A program made the translations under genes and the position numbers. 64,000 nt of DNA. Origin: Hemerocallis citrina (taxonomy: Eukaryota; Streptophyta; Magnoliopsida; Asparagales; Asphodelaceae). The stretch spans positions 1,077,501 to 1,141,500 of the forward strand of contig JACEHZ010000594.1 in the NCBI GenBank assembly GCA_017893485.1, written 5' to 3'. Positions 1-12,600 of this stretch are shown here, in pieces; the first letter of the stretch is position 1, and every line of letters starts with the position of its first letter. Below the pieces are notes generated by a model, which was given only the letters and a program-made list of their open reading frames with translations, was not told where the DNA came from and ran no database searches.

Positions 1-697
1 TTAATTTCACTTCACTTCTATGGTTGGGAGGTGGTGAAGTGAAATTAACTCTAATAATTCAATTAGAAGTGAAGTGAAGTGAAATTGCTCTTATTAGAAG
101 GAAATTTCTCTTGGTTAGTAATTCTTCCAATTTATATAAGGGCAAATGTCTTATGAATTGGGGTAGAATTTGTAAAGAGAAGAAGGAAGGTGGATTAGGT
201 GTTATTAAGAAATCATAATTTGGCTTTGTTAGGTATTATGGATAAGCATTATTTCTGAGAATATTACTTGGATTAGAATTGTTAAGCAAAAATATTTTCA
301 GAGAAAAAATATTTGGTATTTCAAGAGTAAACCTTCTTCCATATCATTTTCTTTTTGGAATGATATTTGGAAAGTTGCTGATCCTTTTAAATGTGAGATT
401 CAAAAGATTTGTGGGGATGGAAAAACTATCAGATTCTGGTATGATATTTGGATTGGGGATTGCTCTTTAGTATCTTCTTTTCCTGATTTATTTAGTCTTG
501 CGAGTAATCCGAATGCTATTATTTTCTCTCTTTACCATTCTAATAATTTTGGTAATGTGTGAAATATTCAGTTAGAAGATCTTTTTCTCTTTCTCAAACA
601 CATAATTTCAATGAATTGCTTCATCTTCTTAGCAACTATGATTGAAAAGTTAGAAATAATTTTAGATATTGGAGATGGATTAATAATGGTACTTTAA

Positions 698-940
698 TTG
701 TTAAATCATTGTATTTATTTCTTAACTCAAGAGGGGTTATTTGTCATTTACAAAATTATTTGGCAAACCATTGCTTCTTTGAAAGTGAGAATTTCAGTCC
801 GGCTTACTATACATAACAAATTACTTACTGTTGATAATCTGAATAAGAGAAATTTTGCAATGGGACAAAAATGTATCCTTTGTTCCACTGATCATGAATC
901 TACTTCTCATTTATTCATTAAATGGAGTTTTGTGAGATAA
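698..940 (+). pseudogene. LINE reverse-transcriptase zinc-binding domain (fragment)
   Basis: An open stretch of 80 codons holding the zf-RVT region that ends plant LINE ORF2. It reads L-L-T-V-D-N-L-N-K-R-N-F-A-M-G-Q then C-I-L-C and a following H, the usual C-x2-C...H pattern. It aligns by eye with L-L-T-V-E-I-L-N-K-R-N-L-A-W-G-Q and C-P-L-C in the minus-strand LINE of this window. The upstream RT core lies outside the window or is lost. Pseudogene. Confidence 0.75.
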
Positions 941-1158
941 ATTTGGCTTCTTTTAAAACAAGCTTGGAATTTTAAAGGTTATCCTCCTTCTATTAAGTCT
1001 TGATGGAGTGTTTGGAGAAAAAGAGAGAATTAAACCTAGAATTAGATTGCAATGGAATATTATTATGATGGCTTTTATTTGAGTAACTTTGAATGAAAGA
1101 AATCAGAGAATTTTTGTAAGAAAACTAAGGATATCACTGTTATATATTCTTCAATCTA

Positions 1159-1381
1159 TCTCTAATATTATAATGGGAGAAGGACTTAGTGTCATTTGTA
1201 AATATTTGTCATTTTGTCAACACGTGCAGTGCACGTGTTGGTAGATTTTTTTTTGTCCTTTTCATTCTCCCTCACCATTTTCTCCACGTGCAACGCACGT
1301 GTATAATACTAGAATTTTTATGGTTCTTTTCATTTCCTCCTCTCCATTTTCTCTACGTGCAACGCACGTGTATAATACTAG
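1159..1381 (+). mobile_element. short non-autonomous Helitron with repeated 3' terminus
   Basis: Helitrons start with TC, end with CTRR after a short hairpin, and insert between A and T without a TSD. Here the start is A|TCTCTAATATT at 1159 and the end CTAG|T at 1378-1381, after the hairpin CACGTG-caac-GCACGTG-like sequence at 1355-1370. The terminus occurs more than once: a first copy ends in CTAG at 1309-1312, and an older hairpin at 1218-1240 has an 11-bp stem (arm CAACACGTGCA). Unit spacing of the last two is 69 bp. It sits inside LINE coding sequence. No coding capacity. The 5' end is less certain than the 3' end. Confidence 0.7.
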
Positions 1382-2306
1382 TTTACTATTATGTGAATAC
1401 TTGGTCTGATATTCTTCCTCCATCCAAAAAAAGAGTAAAGTTGATTTTCATTGTATCAATTTTGTTATTCATCATTTTATTAATGCTGCTAATCATAGCC
1501 CCCAGCCACTGCAACCTACTATTCAGTCCATTATTGCTTCTAACCAGGAATCCCAGCCTCGGTTTATTAGTACGTACTGTTGACATTATTGATATCTCTG
1601 ATTCTCTTGCTGCTGTTGACAAATGTGATTGTGGATGATAATACTACTTTGGATGGGGAGACTGTTGTTGACAACTTTGTCACTAAAGAAGTTGTTTCAG
1701 TTACGGGTGCTGGTACTAATCCTATTTCTACTACTCTAGATACAATTGCTGCTCTGACTCCTCATCAACCGGAGTACATTTCAGGGAATTTTCTTGTGAC
1801 TTCACTCCAAGCAGCTTACGAAAGGATTGAGATTGCAAATGATGGTCACCCTTTGGTGGATCTGGATCCTCGAAGACTTTATCTCATAATCTCGATATGT
1901 TTACTACTATGTTTTCTAACTATGTTTTTATACTCTTTCCTTCTGGTTGCTATTTTGTTTGATGAGGCCTTGTGATTTATTTTCGTTCCAGAATGTAATA
2001 TAAGGGTGCTACGTTTGTATGAACTATATTTTGATTTTTATGGCATTTTGGCTGGAATCCCTAGGAATCTATTCTTTTGCTATAAAATAAATTTTTTTAA
2101 AAAAAATCTAATAATTCTATATTACAAACTTTAAAAAAAAGGGTCACTAACAAATATATAAATTACATATTAACTCAAAAATTGATATTTCCATATAACT
2201 CACTAACAATATTGACCAATACTAAAAAAGTACTTTTTTTTTGTTATTGTCACTCTACTTATGTTAAATTTTACTATGAGTTTAAAAATGAGTATTTTGC
2301 TCCTCC

Positions 2307-2390
2307 TTTTAGGGTTAGGGTTAGGAATTTAGGATTTAGGGTTTAGGGTTTAGGGTTAGGATTATGTTAGGGATAGGGATAGGGTTAGAG
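2307..2390 (+). repeat. interstitial telomere-like repeats
   Basis: Degenerate TTTAGGG / TTAGGG units, with a few complementary CCCTAAA-like units near 2442-2467. They resemble short interstitial telomeric repeats. The array is too short and impure to be a chromosome end. Confidence 0.6.
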
Positions 2391-4007
2391 TTTTAAAAGA
2401 GGACAAAATAGTTATTTTTAACCCTTAATTTTAAAAGTATCCGTAACCCTAAATCTTAACCCTTAATTGTAAAAGAGGCCAAAATAATTATTTTTAAACT
2501 AGTGGTAAAATTTAAAAGAAGACTGAGATTAACAAGAAGATATCAATTTGTGAGTGAGGTATATGAAATTTCCACATTTGTTAGAGACCCGTGTTGAATT
2601 TACCCAAAGAAAAAGAAAAAAAGTATTTATTGTTTCTTTAACCAATCCAATCTCACAGATATATATATATAGCATTCAATCAATCTTTAATCAATTTCCT
2701 AAAACTCGTTTCTTAAATCAAAACGTTAACTATCTTTTCTTTACCCATTAATCTCTCAAAAACAAAACCTTAACATCCAATCAAATTGAAACTCTAAAAC
2801 CCACTTCGAACATCAAAACCTTCATTCTTCCTTCTTAACCTCTCAAAAATAAAACACCAACACTCGATCTATCTCATAACCAAAGCCCCAGAATTCGAAA
2901 CCCACTGTGAAAATAAAAACTCGAGTCTTCCTTTCTTTCACCCATATTCTTTCAACATAGAGACCTAAGCACCAAATATTTGGTCATGCTTAATCCATGT
3001 CGAAACCCCTCCTCAACTCATATTTCTTTCAAATCATTCTTTTTCTCCCTTTTTTTACTCTTTTGTTTCTTTATTTTATTTCCTTGTTGAAAGGGTTTTT
3101 TTGTTTAATATTAGAGTATGAGAAAGAGGACAATGAACATTCAGGGAGATAAGAGTAGTTGTACTCTCTCCATTATTTCTGTTAGGGGAAGAGACGTAAA
3201 AAACATTTGAGGGTACATTGTTGTAAAAAAAAAAATGATGATTTATGTAGCTGTAAAGTAGGGTGAACACGAGGATACATATTTGTAAATTAGCCAAAGA
3301 ATATATTTTGGCTTCTACATTTAAAACTTATATAAGCATGCATGTTTACTTCTGAAGTTATGCTATATATCTGTACAGCCTGTACTACTTTGATCTCGAC
3401 CATCCTCTTTGCTTTGTCTTCTACTCGTAGAGAAGGTGATCATCTGTTTATGTTTGGACTCCCATGATGTTTTTCAAATGGCTTCGTGTACGGTAAGGAC
3501 ATGAGCCCAATGGATGTCGACCCATCTTGTTAATAAAGGACGACACATGCTCCATTCCCTGATCGCATGCACCAGCTTCATATATACTAGCAAATTCCGC
3601 ATTGTTGGGCAGCGAAAGTAGAAGAGGGCAACAACCAATCTAGTTGAACAACCAAGAAGAAAAGTCGATCCCACCATATGCATGATTTGTCCAGATTCGG
3701 CTAATTGAATCCAGAGGAGAAATATACGATATATTATTTAACAAAAGACAATATAAGAGGTTACAATACTCAATATTATCTATCTGTCAAGTCTCAAGTC
3801 CTTACCAAAAGATAAATTGTATAATACAGTAAAAAAATCTCACATGAAGTACTGATCTATCATGGATGCTACTAATTAGTATAGACATCTAGCTATAACC
3901 CTAGTTTGTATCCATGTGGTTAGTCTTTACGATATACTAACTCACAGAGGAGTCTGGTTATAGAAAATGTTACAAACAATTTGTTTACAATAAAGCCAAG
4001 TTTGATC
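2391..4007. other. gene-poor AT-rich stretch
   Basis: No domain, TE terminus or conserved reading frame recognised. It contains a TA-rich run near 2660 and a CT/AC-rich strand at 2700-3060 that resembles an untranslated leader, but no following coding sequence. A 69-codon minus-strand frame at 3474-3683 has no recognisable motif. Confidence 0.4.
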
Positions 4008-4226
4008 TTATAGGCACAAAATCAGAAAGGACAAGAAGAAAACCAATACAACTAAAAGGGAAATGCAAATTACAAAAACCAAACCAGTCGAGGCTTGTGT
4101 ATCACACAATCTCTTTAAAACAGATTCGCCTCGTCCGTATGCTGGAGTTTGTTGAGGCGTTTGAATTTCAGGATTTAACGACAGCAGAGGGTCGACGTAG
4201 GCACCACGCCACGCTCTTGAACTGAA

Positions 4227-4677
4227 CAGAGCTTGAAATCTATCACCAAACAACTTGACAGAGGAAGTAGAAGAACAGGACAGTGGGGGGAGAGAAGAGT
4301 TTCTGGTGTGTTGATTCAGGGGAGAGGGGCCTCTATTTATATGGCCAATGGTGAAAATCATAACGGCAGACAATACTTTGATTGCATAAAAAAAAAATAG
4401 TTTCTGCAGTTATTTCGGCCGTTACAGATCGGAAAAAAAAACTGTAGCAACAGAGCTTGAAATCTATCACCGAACAACTTGACAGAGGAAGTAGAAGAAC
4501 ATGACAGTGGGGGAGAGAAGAGTTTCTGGTGTATTGATTCAGGGGAGAGGGACCTCCATTTATATGACCAAGGGTGAAAACCGTAATGGCAGACAATACT
4601 TTGACTGCATAAAAAAAAATAGTTTCTGCAGTTATTTCGGCCATTACAGATCTGGAAAAAAAAAACTGTAGCAAAAA
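4227..4677 (-). repeat. tandem duplication (2 x about 224 bp) of a promoter-like block
   Basis: Two tandem copies, 4227-4450 and 4451-about 4677, both starting CAGAGCTTGAAATCTATCAC. On the minus strand each carries a TATA box (TATAAATAGAGG near 4331-4341; TATAAATGGAGG near 4553-4564) followed by a CT-rich leader, the layout of a plant Pol II promoter and start region. Sequence downstream on the minus strand (4226 to about 4010) looks like a further leader with no clear ORF. It could be a duplicated host promoter or a U3/R piece of an unrecognised LTR; I cannot tell which. Confidence 0.6.
4331..4341 (-). promoter_or_regulatory. TATA box candidate
   Basis: TATAAATAGAGG on the minus strand, an excellent match to the plant TATA consensus, followed by a pyrimidine-rich stretch where transcription would start. 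A slightly altered second copy lies at about 4553-4564 in the other half of the tandem duplication. Confidence 0.45.
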
Positions 4678-6028
4678 GTGGCTCTGCACGGAGTGGGTTC
4701 ACGTCGGTCCGGCATTCCGAGATTCGCACCCCACTCCCTGCGCGCGCGAGAGCATCTTGGCTTGCTATCTTACAATACCAAAAAAGTTGTTACTATATAT
4801 CCTCTTTTAATTCATTCCGTTTTTTCATATATGGGACTAAAATCTCTCAACTTATTTTCAAAGATGAAACCGCCTCACTTTGGGAGACAATTTCGCATTC
4901 ACCCGATAACCGTTTTGAGCAAGAAAATATATGATTTTGATCTACTCACGAAGAAGAACACAAATTCATGAAGATCTCTCACTAATTCATAGATGAACTT
5001 ACTCAAAAAATTGATAAAAAACTGGTTCAATTCGTAAGTAAATGGTGTATAAAATACACATTCTCTAACAGAAGAATCGCTGAAGGTTCAGCCAGATATG
5101 TTGTCAGCCGCACCCAGTGGCCGCGCGACCTTCAATTTGGGGAAAATTTTAATCCAACCACCTATCAGCTCCATCATAAAGATGGCACAAATTTTGATAC
5201 AAGAATGTGTGGCTGGATGTATCAAAGATGTCTCTGATATGCAATAATTTTTGCAGCATTTTCTAGCGGGCAAACACATGGAATCATCAGACACAAGCTC
5301 AAAAATTAAAAAAGGGAACCAGCAGTAGCGAAGCAGTTATTACCAGCCCACACAAACAAACATGTACGTGTGCAGCCTTCCTGGTCTAGGGAATGAACTA
5401 TTTTGCTGCCGCATGCAGCCCTTTAGAGTTTGGACTTGAACTGTACTGCACTGCACTGCACTGCACTGCACTGCGCTGCTGCGCATACATTTTCTCCTTT
5501 CTTGTCAATCGGCTTTTATAAAAAGTAATGGTAAACCAAGCCGAAGAAAGTGAAAGTAACTTTTGTCAAATTCTTTCTTACCTCAACATAAAAACCAATT
5601 TTGACAGCTAATAATTTATCTTTACTACTTATTTCCAATTTTTATGCAGCAGTAACTTATATTTCGATGAAAAATTATCATTATGAAAAAATAGTTTTAT
5701 TTAGATGGAAAATTATGACATACAAAGTCTATATTACTTCCCCTTGAAAACTAATTTTGATACATACTAATTTTTCTTTATTGAATTTTTTTTTTCTTTA
5801 TTGATTTTTTTTTTGCAGCAGTAAGTTATAGTTTAGATGAAAGACGATGATAGGATCGAATTAATTATATTCTGATGAAAATCATGAATTCAATGGTCTT
5901 TCTCACCTTTCGTAAAATTCAATTTGATGGATACTAATTTTTCTCTACAGTTGTTTTTGTTACTATGTCGGAGTAAGTTATATCTGGCTAATTAAATCGA
6001 TATGATTTTATGCATTTGTACACATTTA
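4678..6028. other. unannotated intergenic stretch with a CTGCA microsatellite
   Basis: No gene recognised. About six ACTGC units occur at 5445-5475. The rest is AT-rich, with repeated W-rich phrases such as GCAGCAGTAA(G/C)TTATA near 5648 and 5816, suggesting an old local duplication. Confidence 0.4.
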
Positions 6029-6404
6029 GCAGGGCTTGTTTGGATTGATGTAAAATATAGCAAAATTGTGGAAAACGAGTTTTAACGCATTTTTTTTGTG
6101 TTTGGATAGAGAGAAAAATAGTTAAAAACTTTTCCACAATATGATGTGGCATGTCTTTTCTTATACAAATATTTTCTCCTTAAAAAGTGTGGAATACGGA
6201 TTAATATCTTTTTATTTGTCATTTTTAGTTTATCTTATATTTTTTTCTTTCCTTTTTCTAGAATCTTATTCTTTCATTCTAACAAAAATTTAACTAAAAA
6301 TATTGTTTCAATACAAGCAACTACACAGGTTTAGTGAATATAATTTTTCTTGGAAAATTTGTTTTCCTAAATATTTTAACTTCTACGCCAATCCAAATGC
6401 CCCC
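6029..6404. mobile_element. PIF/Harbinger-like MITE
   Basis: Ends are inverted copies: GGGCTTGTTTGGATTG at the left, and GGGGGCATTTGGATTGG when the right end is read on the minus strand. TTA flanks both sides (6026-6028 and 6405-6407), the 3-bp target typical of PIF/Harbinger. The 376-bp interior is AT-rich with no coding capacity. Confidence 0.6.
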
Positions 6405-6416
6405 TTAGTATCTAAG

Positions 6417-6808
6417 CAGGGCCGGCCCTGTCTTAAGGCGGGGCAAGACAGCCGCCTCGGGTCCCCAAATTTTGCGCATTTTTAGGAACCCCCAATTGTT
6501 TTTCTTATATTTATATATGTATTTTGCGTGTAATATTATTATAGAGGCCGCCAAATTTTATTTTTTGGGATTTTATTTTTAAATTAGTAATTGGGCTGCC
6601 TTTTTTTAGTTGGACTTGAGTTTGCAAGGAAATTTATTTCTCAAATTTACAAATCTTCATCTATTTCTCTATATATATCATTTTTTTCATAATTGTAAAA
6701 AAAAAGTTCCAAATATTTTTTTTTACAATTTTTTTAAAAACAAATTCTATATGAAGGCACCAATTTGGGGAGTTCATCTCGGTCTCCCGTAAACTCAGGG
6801 CGACCATG
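6417..6808. mobile_element. hAT-like MITE (candidate)
   Basis: The left end CAGGGCCGGCCCTG followed by a GC-rich subterminal stretch is a familiar plant hAT terminus. The right end is degraded (AGGGCGACCATG). No clean 8-bp TSD is visible, so the right limit is tentative. The interior is AT-rich and non-coding. Confidence 0.5.
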
Positions 6809-7403
6809 TATATACCAAAGTCGTACACCTTACTACTTTTTCCCTTAAACATTTGGACAATATATCAACATAAGTATTCTTCATACCAATTTGCTAGATT
6901 AATTTGATTCTATTTCTTGCATACTATATATATCCATACATGTAGGCTAAAATAACAATGCATAATCTCATACAAGCAGGTGCAGATGCACATAATGTTT
7001 TGTTTACAGATCTGAGCAGGTTCGGGTCGGGGGGGTTAGCCGGATTTCAGAGAAATTTAAAACCCGCTAGCTTTGAAGTTTGGTGGATTTTTCTAAATTT
7101 CTAAAACCCTTTATTATCTGGTCGGGATCAGAAAGTTTTGGGGCTTGAACCCACCCGGTGAAACATATCTTAGGATTTTATATATTGGTTCATTTTAAAA
7201 TGTGTACCTTCAAATAATGCCCTTAAATTATATAGGACGCCCAATTGAAATCTTCCAACCTATATAGGTCCTTGAATCATGATTTTCGTTCAAATGTACC
7301 TTAATTATAGATGATTAGATATAGGCTAAACATAGTTCGCATAAGAATTGAAATATTCTATCATCTTTTCCTTTTTCCAACAAAATCCACCCAAACCAAA
7401 CCC

Positions 7404-7443
<40 letters not shown>

Positions 7444-7457
7444 CCTCCTCCTCCTCC
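7404..7457 (+). repeat. TCA / CTC microsatellite
   Basis: About twelve TCA units (7404-7440) run directly into about six CTC units. They lie in an open frame as a poly-serine tract, but nothing else indicates a gene. Confidence 0.9.
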
Positions 7458-7573
7458 TATCTATATATTATAAAGGAGAAAAGAAACATTCTCCATCTTT
7501 GTGTTAGGAAAAGGGAAGGTAGAACACCATCACTTATTAGAGAATTAGCGGAACTCTTCTATTTCGAAGATCT

Positions 7574-8255
7574 TGTTAAATTATGCGTTATAAATAACAC
7601 AAACTATCAAGCAAATAGAAGATCACACCAAAACACACAAGTTTGTCCTGTTTGGAACTTTTACCTTTCAGGGGAGAAGAAACCCGAGATATTATTCAAG
7701 TAGAAAAGATACAAGAATATTACAATTCTCACCACGACCATCTCTTAAACCTCACCAGCAAGTCCTAGTAGTTTACAATTAGAGAATCACACAATCTTTC
7801 GTTCAATGGAGTATTCTCTCTCTCTCTCTTGGCTCTCAATGGAGACCAACATCAACAATATATAAAGATCTATAGAAATCCTAGTTTGATATCTTGATAC
7901 AATAGTTATTGGATATTACAGAAAAGATAACTCTACGATAAAGGCCACACGATCTGACCTGGAAAATAAGTTCGGGCTTCAGCGAAATCACCCAGACCCG
8001 TACCCGAAATATACTTCAGCCGCATTCAATTGACTATCCCCTTTTCGGGAAAGTCTGTACAGTCGGGCGGTTGACCATCCTAAAGACCAGTTGATCGCAA
8101 CTCCTCCTGTTGCAAAGACCAGTTGACCGCAACTCCTCATGGTGCTACTTCTGTTGCTGTTTTCTCTTGCTTCCACTTCATCTCCAATTGTCTCGATCTC
8201 TTCATCATCTTATTGTCATCGTATTCAATATATTATGCAAGATATAAATCCAACA
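7574..8255 (-). mobile_element. Ty1/Copia solo LTR
   Basis: Read on the minus strand it begins TGTTGGATTTATATCTTGC (8255) and ends ATAATTTAACA (7574), with a TATATA-type region, a GAGAGA run and a T-rich 3' part, the usual order for a Copia LTR of about 680 bp. No PBS, PPT or coding sequence lies next to it, so it is a solo LTR. A clean 5-bp TSD is not visible. Three repeats of a GGTCAACTGG-like phrase lie at about 8069-8135. Confidence 0.65.
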
Positions 8256-8463
8256 CTTTGTTTGTATGCAGATAAAAATCGAGCTACGTAAAAATAATAT
8301 ATTTAGGAGAAAAGTATAGTTACTAGCTTTGGTAACAAATTTTATAGTAATTTGTTAGGAGATCTAATAGCAAGCGTAGCCCAGCTCTGTCATGACCTAA
8401 AAGAATTGACCTGGCTAAAAATTATCCGCCCAAAGTATAATACTAACTAACAAGTACAGTATC

Positions 8464-8477
8464 AAAATAGTAATATT
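8464..8477 (+). repeat. LINE target-site duplication, 3' copy
   Basis: AAAATAGTAATATT, identical to 14055-14068 at the other side of the LINE. Confidence 0.85.
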
Positions 8478-9600
8478 TTTAATGAAATGGATAGAGTCTA
8501 AAAGACTCCATCCCAGCAAAAAATCATTAAATAAAATAAAGTACAAGAAAGGTTTTACGAGAAGTAAAACAAAACGCAACGAAAATACAAAACAACGACG
8601 CATAAACAACCAGCCAAGAAGGTGCCTAAGAACAACAGAGCTACGCTCTAGGAAAACCCGAGAACGGCACGGCAAGCGGCAGCTTGGAAGGAGGTAACCG
8701 GGAGGCAATCGCGAGCTATGGGGGGGAGTCATCCCGGTCTTGATGCAGCACATGAAGAGATAACACTCAGGGACCATCAACACTAGGCCACAGGGCATGC
8801 TAACGGGCCGTCAGGCCAACCAGCAGGGGCCAACTCCCCAGCGAAAGGCACGGGGAGACAGAAGCAACCCGAAGACGAGGAGTGGGAGAAAAGCACCAAA
8901 CCAGAAACAAAACCCCTCACCCGACCAAACCGTCAATGGAACGTGCCAAAAACAAGCTCAGACGGCAGCGAATAATGCAAGCAACAGTCGCACCAGCAGC
9001 AATAAACAGAATAGCAAATAATCAAAGTGAAACAAAAACATACCCATCTCTCAAAGCATCAACCACAAAGAGACAGAATCAGAATGCAACAAATGCACTT
9101 AGCCAATAAACGGGGCAACCAAAGGAGGATAAAAGCTGAGCAAGCCATAGAAACATAAACTGATGCCCATAAGCAACCAGATCAGACCACCGTCCGACAA
9201 AATGAAAGGAAAGCCAACATATACAGAGAGCAACCCAGCTCTACTGGGTTTGAGCAAAAATTACATCTGGCTACAACACCCAAAAAGATCCCAGCTAAAG
9301 CAAGACTAAACGGATAAAAGGGGACATCATAAAATAAGAGAAACATTAACAGCATCAACTAAGGGATATCCTGTAGTAGAAGGGTAAATGAACACAGGAG
9401 AATGAGGAATAAGGACCTCAATTCCACAATCAAAACAGCATTCCAACCCCCATAAACACTGCGCTACAGAGCGGCGCAACAAAAGGAACAAAGCCAAAAC
9501 CTCCTCAACCCTGCAATCAATAACAGGAGATAAGAATTGCATCAGTAATAGACGATAAACCAAAACGATACCAAGAGAAGAAAATTAAAAAGCATTAAGA
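8478..9600 (-). other. LINE 3' untranslated region
   Basis: Region between the end of the ORF2-like sequence and the tail of the LINE. The frames in it are short and show no domain. The sequence is moderately GC-rich on a purine/A-rich plus strand. A palindromic AGTCTTTTAGACT near 8495-8507 close to the 3' end may be a structure recognised by the element's reverse transcriptase (inference). Confidence 0.6.
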
Positions 9601-12600
9601 TTTCGAAGACATTGGAAAGCATCATCCAGTCTACAAGAGAGAGGCGTCTCTCTATCCTCGGTCTGGATCGATAGGGACCAAAGGTTGAAAAGAAATAAGA
9701 ATTCCTCAATTAAAGTGCGGGTGGAAGAAGTAGCGTGACGGAAAATCCTTTTATTTCTTTCTGTCCACGTGATCCAGATAATGATTTGAAACGATAGGTA
9801 CCATGGTTTGTGGTACTTGACATTAGCAGGAAGAATAGACCAGCACTCGGATAGATTGGAAGGGAAGGAGGGAAATTCCTAAGCAAGAATGGGGATTTTC
9901 CAAAGCGGGCGAGAGAATTCGCACTCAACGAATAGGTGATCTGCGTCTTCAGAAACAAGATAGCACAGGGGGCATAATTGACCCCATGCTAAGTTTCTTT
10001 TGTTGAGAATTTCAACAGTGAGAAGCCTATTATTAAGTGCGAGCCAGGAGAGAATTTTAACTTTAAGAGGGACACAGGATTTCCAAATGGCGTCGGCGAA
10101 AGGAGAAAGAGTGCCTCTAAAGTTAAGGAATTGATAAAAGGATTTAACACAGAACTTCCCTGATGAATGATAGCACCAAGAGAAATCTTCTTTAGGCTTC
10201 CGTACAAAATTGTTAAGGAAGAGAAGGAGGTCATTAAATTCAGCCATTAAATGCGTAGGCAGATTGATCGAGAACGAGATCAACCAATGCCTATGTGCAT
10301 TGATAAGGATAAAAGATTCCGCTACCGTTGCAAGAGGATTAGAAGCCAGATGGAAGAGCGCTGGAAAAGCAGAGGCGAGTTTGGTATTGCCAATCCAGAG
10401 ATCAGTCCAGAACTTGGCCTTGGATCCATCGAAGCAATCGTGGGAAATACCGCATTGGAAAGCATCAGCTGCTTTCCAGACCCCTTTCCAGAAGGGGCAG
10501 GCGTTGCGGTGAACATTGGTGGGGAAAGTCCACCAATGCTCCGATGGGTAGCACTTCACCTTGATGCTTTGGATCCAAGGTAAATCCTCAAATTTTAGGA
10601 ATCTCCAAATCCATTTACCCAGGAGAGCCAAATTTTGATGCCTGAGATTTAACACCCCAAGGCCTCCGGCCTCCTTGGAAGAACAAATAAGTTTCCAGTT
10701 ACTCAAGTGAGAGCCAGGCTTGTGAGAAGATGATCCCAACCAGAAAAAATAACTTCTGATCTGGTCAATCCTCTTGATAACCCAAGAAGGAACGTAATAG
10801 AACGACATCATGAAAAGAGGGATAGAGGAATGAACCAAATTGATCAGAATCAGTCTACCTCCTCGGGAAATAAGTTTCCTAGCCCAGACAGATAGCCTGG
10901 AATCAACTTTATCTATCATGGGAGACCATTCAGACTTGTGCAACTTACCCCATCTTAGGGGAATGCCCAAATACGTGATCGGGAAAGAGGCCATAGGGCA
11001 GTTAAAGAAATTGGATATATCGCTCTGACGATTGGGAGAGCCTCCCAGCCAAAGTACTGAAGATTTTTGGAAATTGATGGATAGTCCCGATGCTAATTCG
11101 AAACAGTAAAGGAGGAGTTTAAGATTACGGAGAGATTGGGAGTTCGGTTTGGCGAAAATGATAGTGTCATCAGCATACTGAAGATTCAGAACTCCCTGGA
11201 AACCGTGAGAATTGCCTAGACCTTCAATAACCTCGGTCTCCCAAGCATTGTGAAGAAGTTTGCTAAAAACATCTGCTACAAGGGAAAATAAGAGAGAGGA
11301 TAGCGGGTCGTCCTGGCGAAGGCCACATTTCATTTTAAATTTGTGACCTTCAGTCCCATTAATAAAGATCGAGGAGGTTCCCGAGAAGAGGCTGGATTTA
11401 ATCCAAGCAATCCACTTGGGGCCAAAGCCTCTATGAAGAAGTAAATCGAACAGAAATTCCCAGTTAACATTGTTGTATGCTTTTTGGAAGTCAAGTTTGA
11501 GGAGGATGCCCTCCGAGTTAAAGGAGTGACAATGGGAAATAATCTCTTAGGCCGAAGCCACACTATCAAGAATAAAGCGATCCTTAATGAACCCCGATTG
11601 AGCAGGGTCAATGAGGGGAGAGATCATTTCGCCCAATCTAGCGGAAAGAACTTTCATAATGATTTTGAAGGTAGAGTTGATCAGGCTAATAAGCCTAAAG
11701 TTTGCCACGGTATGCGCTCCCATCATCTTAGGAATGAGCACAATGTGAGCATAATTGATACGGTCAAAAGAGAACGAGCCTTGGTAAAGTTCCGAAAACA
11801 TACGGAATAGATCCTCTTTCAGCCAATGCCAGAACTTTTGGAAAAAGAAAGCGGGAAATCCGTCCGGTCTTGGTGCGGCATCACTTTTTAACGCGAAGAC
11901 CGCTGATTATATCTCTTCCATGGAAAAGGGGGCTTCAAGGGAAGAGAGATCTTGATACTGCGACCCATACAGGTGGTTCCAATCGAGACTAACGGTTCTT
12001 AGTTTCGACATACCGATGAGATTTTTGTAAAAAGAAAGGAAAGTATGATGGATCTCCTTGTCGTTAGACAAATCGATACCGTTGTCGGTGATCGATGAAA
12101 TACGATTATACCGTTGCCTGTGCGAGGTGAAATTATGAAAGAAAGCAGTATTGCTGTCTCCCTCCTTTAACCATTTACATCTGGGTCTATGCGCCCATTT
12201 GATGTGGTCTTGATAAAGGAGGTCGGCAAAATCACGTTTGCAAGACCGCCGTTCAGCTAAAAGAGCGTCGGAAATAGGGCCCTGTTCTTCCAATTTATCA
12301 ATGGATTCAATGGATGCAAGAAAATAATTTTTAAGGAAATCAGTATTAAACTGTCTTTCTTTTCGCCAAATCTTACACCCGAATTTGATCGCGTGAAGTT
12401 TCAAGAGGATGCTACCCAGACCGGTAGATCCGGTAACTGAGGATAAGCATTCTACAATAAGGTTGACAAACATTTGGTCTTGTAACCAGTATTTTTCAAA
12501 CCTGAAATTATGGGAATGAGAGAAGGGAAAATTAGAATATAGCGCTATGGGAACATGATCAGAGGAAGGGTTGGGTAATACCTTGGAAAACGTGTTGTGG

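Larger units (their letters stand above)
1..2108 (+). mobile_element. decayed LINE (L1-type) 3' end
   Basis: Remnant of a non-LTR retrotransposon that enters from beyond the left edge. Broken frames show plant LINE landmarks in order: a W-G-R-I-C-K-E-K-K-E-G-G-L-G-V block near 160-215, the zinc-binding end of the reverse transcriptase (ILCSTDHESTSHLFI, about 870-925), and an N-E-R-N-Q-R-I-F motif near 1090-1115. The same blocks occur in the better preserved LINE at 8478-14054, which supports the call. A short Helitron interrupts it at 1159-1381. After that come LINE 3' sequence and an A/T-rich tail ending near 2108. Many stops and frameshifts: not functional. The 3' limit is approximate. Confidence 0.75.

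Noticed and set aside
1189..1975. Plus-strand frames of 149 and 131 codons with hydrophobic stretches
   Set aside because: The first crosses the Helitron end and LINE remnant; the second lies in the LINE 3' part. Hydrophobicity comes from T-rich sequence.
3474..3683. Minus-strand 69-codon frame
   Set aside because: Without start context, introns or recognisable motif; cannot be told from chance.
5445..5475. CTGCA repeat considered as a regulatory element
   Set aside because: A plain microsatellite with no gene next to it.
7311..7703. 130-codon frame with a poly-serine tract
   Set aside because: The tract is a TCA/CTC microsatellite and the frame runs into a Copia LTR.
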